From NCBI GenBank assembly GCA_016280955.1, contig JAEEHV010000005.1, forward strand, positions 1 to 58,037: a stretch of DNA of 58,037 bases, read 5' to 3'. Under the pieces are notes generated by a model. It searched no databases and had not been told where the DNA came from. It saw nothing but the letters and a program-made list of their open reading frames with translations. Below are positions 26,279 to 33,956 of the stretch, piece after piece. Position 1 is the stretch's first letter; every line of letters starts with the position of its first letter. The DNA is from Candidatus Gastranaerophilales bacterium. Its GTDB lineage: Bacteria; Cyanobacteriota; Vampirovibrionia; Gastranaerophilales; Gastranaerophilaceae. A program made the translations under genes and the position numbers.

Positions 26279-26309
26279 AAAAAATTTGCCACAAAATGTG
26301 GCAAATTTT
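26279..26309 (-). terminator. Rho-independent terminator of the prepilin cluster
   Basis: A perfect 13-bp stem (26281-26293 with 26297-26309, TGTGGCAAATTTT arm) with a 3-nt loop. Read on the minus strand it ends in a run of T, about 25 nt after the stop of the 413-aa prepilin. Confidence 0.85.
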
Positions 26310-26334
26310 TACATTCTTAACATATTGTAAAATA

Positions 26335-27576
26335 CTAGTACAAGTATTTATCTACAATAACCGAACAACTATCAGAAAAATCATTGTTTGTTGCATCTGA
26401 TAAGTCAGATGTAAAACCACAATTTGTTACGTGAACTTTTCCGCCTTGATGTACACTTCTCAATACCCCCATACCATTGAAATCACTGCCCGGATTTAAA
26501 GCTCGTAACTGATTTAACATACAAGAGTTTTGGGTAGCTGTTATTGTTCCTGAAGATATAAATCCCTGCTCCTTCAGAACCGCTGCCTGTTTTGCCTGCC
26601 ATCTTTCTATGTTCTTCAGAATAAAACTGTTTTTATATCTGTCAGACTTTGCCAATACACCTCTTACATAATCACTATACGTATGTGGATCGTTCATAAA
26701 TGTTATTTTACTTGGATCAGCATCTGCAAAATCATAAAGTGTGCCTATCTTGTTTCCTGATTTATAATATCCCCATGCCATACATTTTGCAAGATAATAC
26801 GGCACTGAGTGATTTGAATATCTTAAAAATTCGTCTTCATTTTCTGATTTTGCTTCACTATACACAACACGACTTTGCATATATCTTGGCTCAAACTCGG
26901 ATATACCGATAGGAATAATTTGAGCATCCGCTGTTATACTCATACTTACATCATCATCATACGGTTCCAGTGCGGCAAATGTAAAGACATCGGGATCTTT
27001 TGTTAACTTCTTACCATCTGTACTGCCGGGTTCATATCTGCCTGAGTTCGGATATTTGTCTCCATTCATATCTGCAAATATCAGATAAAAATAAATTCCA
27101 GGTCTGTTAAATGATGTTTTATCATGAGTACCTAAACGTTCTGATATATAGTATTTGACACCGTTTACAGCTGTAAAGTGAGGTGTCTCAGGAAAAGTCC
27201 CGCCATCAGCAAGTGCTGATGATGACACAGGTGTAGATGAACAGTTTTCACTTGAATAGTTAATATAGTGGATTAAACCTTTACATAATTTCTCAGTTCC
27301 GCCATCATTTGTTGTTGAATGAGCAAGTTCGTGTGTTCCGAGTTCGGAATCTTCTACCTGAAAAGGATCTCTTGCCGGCTGTTTGCCTTCTTCAAGTCTG
27401 TAATAGTTCATTACATTATAATATGCTTTATTAAGAACATAATATGTATTAGAATGAACGTATTTTATTCCTTTGTCATAAGGCTTAAACGTTATAATTG
27501 CCGCCGTTGTTAATACACCAATTATCGCAAATGTGACCAATAACTCTGCAAGAGTAAACCCACTTTTATATTTCAA
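26335..27576 (-). CDS. Large prepilin-like protein
   Basis: This 413-aa protein has a class III type IV prepilin leader: MKYKSG/FTLAELLVTFAIIGVLTTAAII, with cleavage expected between Gly6 and Phe7 and Glu at mature position 5. The mature protein is much larger than usual pilins (150-230 aa), suggesting a minor or tip pilin or a pseudopilin with a globular adhesive domain. It contains the DMNGDKYPN motif shared with its two neighbours, and paired cysteines near the C-terminus. It starts at TTG with GGAG 8 nt upstream and lies 18 nt after the next prepilin, so both are in one operon. Confidence 0.88.
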   Translation of the reverse strand: MKYKSGFTLAELLVTFAIIGVLTTAAIITFKPYDKGIKYVHSNTYYVLNKAYYNVMNYYRLEEGKQPARDPFQVEDSELGTHELAHSTTNDGGTEKLCKGLIHYINYSSENCSSTPVSSSALADGGTFPETPHFTAVNGVKYYISERLGTHDKTSFNRPGIYFYLIFADMNGDKYPNSGRYEPGSTDGKKLTKDPDVFTFAALEPYDDDVSMSITADAQIIPIGISEFEPRYMQSRVVYSEAKSENEDEFLRYSNHSVPYYLAKCMAWGYYKSGNKIGTLYDFADADPSKITFMNDPHTYSDYVRGVLAKSDRYKNSFILKNIERWQAKQAAVLKEQGFISSGTITATQNSCMLNQLRALNPGSDFNGMGVLRSVHQGGKVHVTNCGFTSDLSDATNNDFSDSCSVIVDKYLY

Positions 27577-27594
27577 TGTTTTGTCTCCTATATA

Positions 27595-28293
27595 TTAATA
27601 TTGCCAATGTTTCTCTTTAATCAAATCCTTATATGTCTTTGATGTTTTATTTGTTTCTAAGTATAATTGTGAAACTTTATCCGGTACTTGCAGTTTACCA
27701 AGATTATTAACCTGGATTTCAAATCTGTCCGGACCTTGACTTTTTGCACATGTGACTGATGCAGCTAGAGATGAAAAACCTGAAAAACAATTAGGACCTT
27801 TATCACCGTTTACATCAACATACATACTTTGGTATGTACCCGAACCGCCGCCAAAAGTGCTGATAGGTAATATCCATACCATACCGTCTGCTGTTGCAAA
27901 TGTTTTTGAAGTAGCAGGTTGTCCTTTAACCATTGCATTCGTAAGGGTATAAGATTGACAGGATGCAGCACCTTTTACGTTAATTTTATCCACAAATAAT
28001 TCACAGAATTTTTTATTTGCAACAGTTCCGTAGTATTTTCCCTTATATTTAATTTGAGCAGTATTTGCAAAACCTGATGTTTCGTCTTTATCTGTTTCTG
28101 CATAAAGTTCATCATCATTAATAAGTTCCGTAACGATTCTGCCTGCTTCATAATATGCTTTTTTAAGCATTACCTGCTCCTGATTAGGTCTTAAATTCCC
28201 AAACATAGGCATTAAAATAGCGGCAATAATTCCTATTACAATCATTACTATAAGAACTTCTGCCAATGTATAACCGGATTTTGTCTTCTTCAT
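27595..28293 (-). CDS. Type IV prepilin-like protein
   Basis: This 232-aa protein has the prepilin leader MKKTKSG/YTLAEVLIVMIVIGIIAAIL. The globular domain contains KKFCELFVDKI, KGQPATSKTF, MVWILP, DVNGDKGPNCFS and a Cys-rich segment. It is a clear paralogue of the upstream 229-aa prepilin, with conserved cysteines and motif order. The ATG has AAGGAT and a leader hairpin upstream. Assembly machinery (pilB, pilC, pilD) is not in the window. Confidence 0.92.
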   Translation of the reverse strand: MKKTKSGYTLAEVLIVMIVIGIIAAILMPMFGNLRPNQEQVMLKKAYYEAGRIVTELINDDELYAETDKDETSGFANTAQIKYKGKYYGTVANKKFCELFVDKINVKGAASCQSYTLTNAMVKGQPATSKTFATADGMVWILPISTFGGGSGTYQSMYVDVNGDKGPNCFSGFSSLAASVTCAKSQGPDRFEIQVNNLGKLQVPDKVSQLYLETNKTSKTYKDLIKEKHWQY

Positions 28294-28301
28294 AATATAT
28301 T

Positions 28302-28340
28302 ATCCTTTCTTAATATAAACGGATTGTTTTCGTGTTTATT
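28302..28340 (-). promoter_or_regulatory. Leader element of the 232-aa prepilin gene
   Basis: On the minus strand a weak stem (TAAAC/GTTTA) presents AATCC in or next to its loop, followed closely by the Shine-Dalgarno AAGGAT. The AUCC can pair with GGAU of the ribosome site. The same order occurs before the neighbouring prepilin. Confidence 0.4.
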
Positions 28341-28422
28341 AAAATTTGGCTCTATATCAATTATAGCATAGTTTTATGCTTATGTGAATACTCGGCAAGC
28401 CAAGAATTTATCTTCTTTTTTC

Positions 28423-29112
28423 TTAATTGATTTTTTCAATTTTAATAACTTCCTCGTAGTCTTTGTTGGTATCATTACGTTTTATATATGCATCCAAAAC
28501 TTTATCTTCTGTATATAACTGTCCGTATTTATCAACTTTTACCGCAAATCTGTCAGGACCTTCCGATTTGTCACAACGCAAAGTTGCACTCACACTTGAG
28601 GAATAATAAGAAAAGCAGTTTGGCTCATCTTCACCGTTAACATCAAATAGTATCAGCACTGCATTATCATTTGGAAAAGTGGTATATGGCAAAACCCAAA
28701 CCATACGGTCATTTGTAGTAAATGATTTGTATCCGGCAGGTTGCCCCTTAGGCATTGCAGTATCTATACTATATTGATTACATGCAATATTACCTTTTAT
28801 ATCACCGATTTTATCTGCAAACAACTCACAAAACTTTTTTGCTCCGACTTTGCCAAACACTCTGCCATGATAGACAACAGAATTTGTATTTGAAAAACCT
28901 GTATCGCCTTCATCGACCTCAGGGTAAAAGTCTTCGTCATTTTTAAGTTCGTTTACAATCTTATCAATAGCGGCATAGGCTTTTTTTGCCATTACCTGTT
29001 CTTTATTAGGCATCGTTTTGCCAAGCATTGGCACCAGCATTGCTGCTATAGTACCGACAACAGCCACTACAACAATTACTTCCGTCAAAGTAAAGCCTGA
29101 TTTTTTCTTCAT
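28423..29112 (-). CDS. Type IV prepilin-like protein (paralogue)
   Basis: The longest frame starts at 29139, but the ATG at 29112 has AAGGAT 8 nt upstream and gives a proper leader, MKKKSG/FTLTEVIVVVAVVGTIAAML, so I use it (229 aa). The globular domain shares KKFCELFADKI, KGQPAGYKSF, MVWVLP, FDVNGEDEPNCFS and C-x-KSEGPDRF with the downstream prepilin, indicating a tandem duplication. A 129-nt gap with its own leader separates the two. Confidence 0.92.
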   Translation of the reverse strand: MKKKSGFTLTEVIVVVAVVGTIAAMLVPMLGKTMPNKEQVMAKKAYAAIDKIVNELKNDEDFYPEVDEGDTGFSNTNSVVYHGRVFGKVGAKKFCELFADKIGDIKGNIACNQYSIDTAMPKGQPAGYKSFTTNDRMVWVLPYTTFPNDNAVLILFDVNGEDEPNCFSYYSSSVSATLRCDKSEGPDRFAVKVDKYGQLYTEDKVLDAYIKRNDTNKDYEEVIKIEKIN

Positions 29113-29120
29113 AAAATTAT

Positions 29121-29155
29121 ATCCTTTCTTCACACACAAAACGGATTTTTTGTGT
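29121..29155 (-). promoter_or_regulatory. Leader hairpin of the 229-aa prepilin gene
   Basis: A perfect 8-bp stem (29134-29141 with 29148-29155) displays the loop AATCCG on the minus strand. The Shine-Dalgarno AAGGAT (29121-29126) lies 7 nt after the stem. The loop AUCC is complementary to GGAU of the ribosome site. Confidence 0.5.
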
Positions 29156-29284
29156 ATTATCTATATTTCATTATACAATATTATAATCTATCTGTGAAGT
29201 ATAACTTCTTAGAATCCTTTAAACTTCTAATAAAATGAGATTCATGGTATAAGTAATTGTATTGGATGTTAAAAAGGTTATAAA

Positions 29285-30016
29285 ATGCCGCATTTTTTTA
29301 TAAAACAAGAAAATTTAAATTCAGGGTTTATCAGGATTAATGATAATGAAAATTATCGGCATATTGCCCGTGCTCTGCGTGCAAGAGCAGGCGAAACACT
29401 ACTGCTTATTGATGAAAAACAGATTCAGTATGAAACTGTAATAACTGAAATTACAGCTAATGAGATTCTTTGCAGAGTTAATAAATCATATCCGTCAAAA
29501 CGGGATTTGGATTTTGATTTGTTTTTGGCACAATCACCTCTCCGCAGTGATTCGCAATTAACGGTTATGGAAAAGTCAACAGAACTCGGAATCAGAGGTG
29601 TATTCCCGGTTTTAACGGATAATTGTGCCGTAAAAAAAGAAACTGCAATATCTAAAACAGAAAAATGGCAAAAAGTTATGTACGAAGCCTCAAAACAATG
29701 CGAAAGAGCAAAAGTTCCGACTTGTTATCCTTTATCAACTCTTGAAGAAGTTATAAAAAATGATTTTGACAGAAGAATCGTTTTCGGAGAACGTTCAACA
29801 GAACAGAGTTTAAAACAATATCTGACTAAAAATCCGGTAAAAAAAGGTGAAAAAATTCTTGTTATAATCGGTCCTGAAGGTGGTTTTTCACAAAAAGAAT
29901 TTGATTTTTTCAGAAAAAATAATTTGCCTGTTATATCACTGGGAGATTTGATATTGAAGGCGGATACTGCCGTAACGGTTGGATTGGGAGATATTATTTA
30001 TGAATATCAGGGATGA
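29285..30016 (+). CDS. rsmE: 16S rRNA (uracil1498-N3)-methyltransferase
   Basis: RsmE methylates U1498 of 16S rRNA with SAM and is a SPOUT knotted methyltransferase. The 243 aa have an N-terminal PUA-like part, then LAQSPLRSDSQLTVMEKSTELGIRGVFPV, EASKQCERAKVP, and the SAM-binding knot IIGPEGGFSQKEFDFF and LGDLILKADTAVTVGLGDI. It has AAAAAGG upstream of the ATG and overlaps the next gene by 17 nt. Confidence 0.95.
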   Translation: MPHFFIKQENLNSGFIRINDNENYRHIARALRARAGETLLLIDEKQIQYETVITEITANEILCRVNKSYPSKRDLDFDLFLAQSPLRSDSQLTVMEKSTELGIRGVFPVLTDNCAVKKETAISKTEKWQKVMYEASKQCERAKVPTCYPLSTLEEVIKNDFDRRIVFGERSTEQSLKQYLTKNPVKKGEKILVIIGPEGGFSQKEFDFFRKNNLPVISLGDLILKADTAVTVGLGDIIYEYQG

Positions 30017-31391
30017 TTTTATATTAAATTCAATAAACGAAGGGTATCTCGTCGGCGGAATGGTTCGTGATTTTTTCATCTCAGAACTTAACAATAAAGA
30101 AATACATACCTGTGACAGAGATATAGCAATAAAAGGTGCAGAAAATTTTGCAAGAAACCTTGCCTTTGAATTTAATGCCACATTTATTACTCTTGATGAA
30201 ACCAATCAAATATACAGGATTGTTCTTCCCGATAAAGAAAATTATGTTGATATATCAGAACTTCGCGGAGAAAGTATTGAAAATGATTTAACCGAAAGAG
30301 ATTTTACAATAAACGCAATTGCTTTTGACTTAAAAAGTGAAGAATTTATAGATGTGACAGGCGGAATAAATGATATTCAAAACGGTGTCATAAGAGCAAT
30401 AAAAGAGAAAAATTTTATTGATGATCCGCTGAGAATTTTAAGAGCTTTCAGGTTTATGGCAACAACCGGTTTTGAACTTGATGAAAATTTAATTCAAATT
30501 ATTAATGCTAACAAGTTTTTACTTTGTTTGCCCGCAAAAGAGAGAGTTCAGGATGAAATAATGAAGCTTTTTGGCGGAAAATATACATCAAAATCTTTGC
30601 TGAAAATGTATGAAACAGGAGTTTTGGAAATTATATTTCCCTGTGTTTCTGAAATGGCAAAAGTACCTGCAAACACCCATCACCACCTGGATTTAATACA
30701 TCACGTTATTGAAACCGTAAGACAAATTGAACTGGAATATGAAAGCAAGGACAAAAATTCGGAAGTTATACAACACTTAAATGCCGTTGATTTTGGCGGT
30801 TATCCGAGAATCAACCACCTAAAACTTGCCGGTTTTTTGCATGATATAGGAAAATTTTCCACCTGGACGATTGAAGCAAACGGCAGACACCGTTTTATTA
30901 AACACGATATTGTCGGTGCCGAATTGGTTGTTCCGCTGCTGAAAAATCTAAAATTTTCCAATAAACAAATTGAATATATACAAGAAATGATTCGTCAGCA
31001 TATTTATCCGTCAAACATTATTTCACACCCCCGTTTGGATCAAAAAATTCTTATGCGGTATGTCAGAAAAATGGACAATAATGTTATTGATAATATTTTT
31101 ATTGCAAAAGCAGACAGACTATCCGCCAGAGGACATGCTGTTACGGCAGAAATGATTGAAAATAACATACAAGGACTGAATTATCTTTTGAATTTTTATC
31201 TTAAAGTTAAACCAACATTAAAACCGCTGCCAAAACTTTTAGACGGAAATGAAATTATGGAAATTACCGGAATTAAACAATCACCCGAACTCGGTAATAT
31301 TATTGAGCAGCTTCATGAAGCACAACTGAACGAAGAAGTTAACACAAGGGAGGACGCAATTAAATTTGTAAAAAATTTCCTATTTTACTAA
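30000..31391 (+). CDS. CCA-adding / poly(A) polymerase-type tRNA nucleotidyltransferase with HD domain
   Basis: This class II nucleotidyltransferase probably adds or repairs the CCA end of tRNAs. I start at ATG 30000 (GGGAGAT 7 nt upstream) rather than TTG 29979, giving 463 aa. The head has YLVGGMVRDF and the catalytic DRD in CDRDIAIKG, then RDFTINAIAFD and DPLRILRAFRFM, the usual order. The C-terminal HD phosphohydrolase part has LAGFLHDIGKFS and RHRFIKHDIVGAEL. Whether it adds all of CCA or only part (some bacteria split CC- and A-adding enzymes) cannot be told here. It is coupled to rsmE. Confidence 0.9.
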   Translation: MNIRDDFILNSINEGYLVGGMVRDFFISELNNKEIHTCDRDIAIKGAENFARNLAFEFNATFITLDETNQIYRIVLPDKENYVDISELRGESIENDLTERDFTINAIAFDLKSEEFIDVTGGINDIQNGVIRAIKEKNFIDDPLRILRAFRFMATTGFELDENLIQIINANKFLLCLPAKERVQDEIMKLFGGKYTSKSLLKMYETGVLEIIFPCVSEMAKVPANTHHHLDLIHHVIETVRQIELEYESKDKNSEVIQHLNAVDFGGYPRINHLKLAGFLHDIGKFSTWTIEANGRHRFIKHDIVGAELVVPLLKNLKFSNKQIEYIQEMIRQHIYPSNIISHPRLDQKILMRYVRKMDNNVIDNIFIAKADRLSARGHAVTAEMIENNIQGLNYLLNFYLKVKPTLKPLPKLLDGNEIMEITGIKQSPELGNIIEQLHEAQLNEEVNTREDAIKFVKNFLFY

Positions 31392-31452
31392 ATTGAATTA
31401 ATGAATTGTTTATTATTGGTTTATGTAAATTTCATATCTTTTCTTTCCATGT

Positions 31453-31458
31453 TAAACT
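31453..31458 (+). promoter_or_regulatory. Extended -10 box of rimO, leaderless geometry
   Basis: TG-T-TAAACT ends 6 nt before the ATG at 31465, with no Shine-Dalgarno. Confidence 0.5.
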
Positions 31459-31464
31459 TATTTT

Positions 31465-32772
31465 ATGAAAAAAATTGCTCTTATATCTCACGGATGTGCA
31501 AAAAACCTTGTAGATTCAGAACTTATATTGGGAATACTCGCCCAAAACGGTTATCAAACCACCCTTGATGAAAACGAAACAGATATTGTAATTGTAAATA
31601 CCTGCTCTTTTATTTGTGATGCGGAACGTGAATCAATAAGTACGATACTGGAGCTCGTTGAAAAAGGGAAAAAGGTTATTGTTGCAGGATGTCTGGGACA
31701 AAAACACCCCGAAGAACTTAAAAAAGAAATTCCTGAAATCGCAGGAATTATCGGTGCAACAGATTTTGATAAAATTGCAGATGTTATTAAAAATATAGAT
31801 AAAAATTATACTTCGGAAATCAGCAAACAACCTGATTACATTTATCCTGAATCCGTAGAACGTCAACAAATTACAATGGGAGCAAGTTCATATATTAAAA
31901 TTGCGGACGGATGTAATTACAGGTGCGGATATTGCATAATTCCATATCTCAGGGGTAATTATCACTCCAGAAAAATTGAAGACATCGTTGCCGAAGCAAA
32001 AAAACTCGTTAAGAGAGGTGTGACAGAAATTATACTTATTGCACAAGATACAACCGGATACGGAATCGATATCTACAAAAAACCAATGCTTTCCGCTTTA
32101 TTGGAAGAATTAAACAAAATAGACGGATTAGGATGGATAAGGATGATGTATGCATATCCTACAACAATGAGTGATGAACTTATTGATACAATTGCCAAAT
32201 TAGACAAAGTTGTTAAATATATAGATATTCCGCTTCAGCATTCCCACCCCGAAATGCTTAAAGCAATGAACAGACCGGCTTTTGATTACAAACCGCTTAT
32301 CAAAAAAATCCGCAAACAGATTCCAAACGTATCAATACGAACAACCTTCATTGTCGGTTATCCGACAGAAACCGAAGAACATTTTGAACACCTTAAGCAA
32401 TTTATACAAGATGTGAAATTTGACCGTGTCGGTGTATTTGAGTATTCAAGAGAAAAAGGAACTCCTTCTTATGATATGAAGCCAAGAGTTACAAAAAAAG
32501 TCGCACATCAGAGATATAAAGAATTAATGAAGATTCAGCAAAATATTTCTCTTGAACGTAACAAAAGTTTTATCGGAAAAACTATTCCATGCATAATTGA
32601 AGCTATTTCTGACAGCGGCGATGTTGTTGCCCGTTCCGAGCATGATGCTCCTGAAATAGATGGTATCGTAAGTTTTAAAACAGACGAACCGCTTATTCCC
32701 GGAGATATTATAAATGTTACAATAACTGATGCAACGGAATATGACCTTATCGGTAATTATTGTAAGGGATAA
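31465..32772 (+). CDS. rimO: Ribosomal protein S12 methylthiotransferase
   Basis: RimO methylthiolates a conserved Asp of ribosomal protein S12. The 435 aa show the N-terminal UPF0004 cluster domain with SHGCAKNLVDSELILG (diagnostic for RimO over MiaB) and cysteines at C49-type and GCLGQ positions. The radical-SAM CX3CX2C motif is CNYRCGYC near 150, followed by IPYLRGNYHSR, PLQHSHPEMLKAMNRP and a C-terminal TRAM domain. It has its own promoter geometry and is not overlapped by neighbours. Confidence 0.97.
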   Translation: MKKIALISHGCAKNLVDSELILGILAQNGYQTTLDENETDIVIVNTCSFICDAERESISTILELVEKGKKVIVAGCLGQKHPEELKKEIPEIAGIIGATDFDKIADVIKNIDKNYTSEISKQPDYIYPESVERQQITMGASSYIKIADGCNYRCGYCIIPYLRGNYHSRKIEDIVAEAKKLVKRGVTEIILIAQDTTGYGIDIYKKPMLSALLEELNKIDGLGWIRMMYAYPTTMSDELIDTIAKLDKVVKYIDIPLQHSHPEMLKAMNRPAFDYKPLIKKIRKQIPNVSIRTTFIVGYPTETEEHFEHLKQFIQDVKFDRVGVFEYSREKGTPSYDMKPRVTKKVAHQRYKELMKIQQNISLERNKSFIGKTIPCIIEAISDSGDVVARSEHDAPEIDGIVSFKTDEPLIPGDIINVTITDATEYDLIGNYCKG

Positions 32773-32785
32773 AGGGGTAAATAAA

Positions 32786-32812
32786 TGTAACAAATTCTTT
32801 TTATTTGTTACA
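32786..32812. promoter_or_regulatory. Palindrome upstream of the Nudix-type regulator gene
   Basis: TGTAACAAAT (32786-32795) and ATTTGTTACA (32803-32812) form a perfect 10-bp inverted repeat with 7-nt spacer. It lies about 20 bp upstream of a TACAAT -10 candidate (32830-32835), near the -35 position. It may be an operator; it could also be the rimO terminator, though no clean U-run follows. Confidence 0.4.
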
Positions 32813-32896
32813 AATTTAGATTGTTTATTATACAATATTTTTGGATTGAAGGGTAAGCAGATTAATTTTTATATACCCCTGTCCCAGAGGTGATAA

Positions 32897-33577
32897 ATGT
32901 TTAATGAGATTAAAACACACGAGATTACTGTAGACATTGTTATTTTAACAATCAAAAATGATGCATTGAATGTATTGCTGGTTAAACGTAACAATGAACC
33001 TTTTAAGAACAAATGGGCAATCCCCGGCGGTTACGTCAGAATGTCAGAAAACCTTGACGAAGCTGCTATGCGTGTTTTGAAAGAAAAAACAAATGTTGAG
33101 AACATTTATCTGGAACAACTTTATACTTTTGGCGATCCGCTCAGACACCCTGTATCACGTGTTATAACATGTGCTTATTTTGCACTTATCCGTTCTGAAG
33201 ACGTTGAAGTTGTTACTTCTGATGACTTGGCTTGGCACAGAGTTTCCGAACTTCCTCCTCTTGCTTTTGACCACAAAGAAATCATTGAATATTCTTTGAA
33301 ACGTACAAGAGAAAGACTGGAAATGTGTCCTGTTGCATATCAGTTACTGAATGAAAAATTCACTTTAACCGAAATGCAAAAAGCATACGAAATGATTATG
33401 GAAAAGAAGCTCGATAAGCGTAATTTCAGAAAAAAAGTTATAACTACAGAAGGTCTCAGAGAATTAAATGAATTCTCAAAATCTTCGTCAAAAAGACCTG
33501 CAAGACTGTACACTTTTGATAATATCAAGCTCAATTCAAAACGTGCGCATTTTATCAAAAAAGGCTCAAAAGGCTAG
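32897..33577 (+). CDS. NrtR-like regulator: degenerate Nudix domain plus winged helix
   Basis: This 226-aa protein has a Nudix fold (about 10-145) with KNKWAIPGGYVRMSENLDEAAMRVLKEKTNV. The consensus REUXEE core is RVLKEK, so two metal-binding glutamates are lost and hydrolysis is unlikely. A winged-helix part follows (about 150-226). This matches the NrtR family, which senses ADP-ribose or other NAD-related ligands and represses NAD genes. No NAD genes are nearby, so the ligand and targets are open. The ATG has AGAGGTGAT upstream, and a palindrome precedes the gene. Confidence 0.85.
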   Translation: MFNEIKTHEITVDIVILTIKNDALNVLLVKRNNEPFKNKWAIPGGYVRMSENLDEAAMRVLKEKTNVENIYLEQLYTFGDPLRHPVSRVITCAYFALIRSEDVEVVTSDDLAWHRVSELPPLAFDHKEIIEYSLKRTRERLEMCPVAYQLLNEKFTLTEMQKAYEMIMEKKLDKRNFRKKVITTEGLRELNEFSKSSSKRPARLYTFDNIKLNSKRAHFIKKGSKG

Positions 33578-33670
33578 GTATAAATCTATTGGAACATAAG
33601 TATAACTACCGATTTAATGTCCATAGTAAAAAAGTAAAATTAATAACGGCAATAAGAAAGGTAAATAGCA

Positions 33671-33895
33671 ATGTTAAAACTGGCATGGATTATAATGGTA
33701 TTATCAGCACTGCTTATGATTGTGTTGATTCTCATGCATTCACCGAAAGGGGACGGCATCGCAGGGATAGGAAATGCCGCTCAAATGTTTACTTCACAAA
33801 AAAGTGCAGAAAAAGGGCTTAACAAACTAACCGGTATCGTTGCCATAGTATTTGTTGTTTGTGTTTTTCTGTTGGGTTTCGGAATTATTAAATAA
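33671..33895 (+). CDS. secG: Preprotein translocase subunit SecG
   Basis: SecG is the small subunit of the SecYEG channel. The 74 aa have two membrane helices (about 4-23 and 53-72) joined by a Gly-rich cytoplasmic loop with GDGIAGIGNAAQMF, matching the family pattern. AAAGG precedes the ATG. The region before it (33578-33670) holds no other supported gene. Confidence 0.92.
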   Translation: MLKLAWIIMVLSALLMIVLILMHSPKGDGIAGIGNAAQMFTSQKSAEKGLNKLTGIVAIVFVVCVFLLGFGIIK

Positions 33896-33956
33896 CACAA
33901 AATCCGGTATATATCAGTATAAAAAGTATATTAGTATTGATTTGATGTAATACTGA

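Noticed and set aside
33589..33822. 77-aa plus-strand frame before and over secG
   Set aside because: It starts at a non-ATG codon, has basic random-looking sequence, and overlaps secG in another frame.
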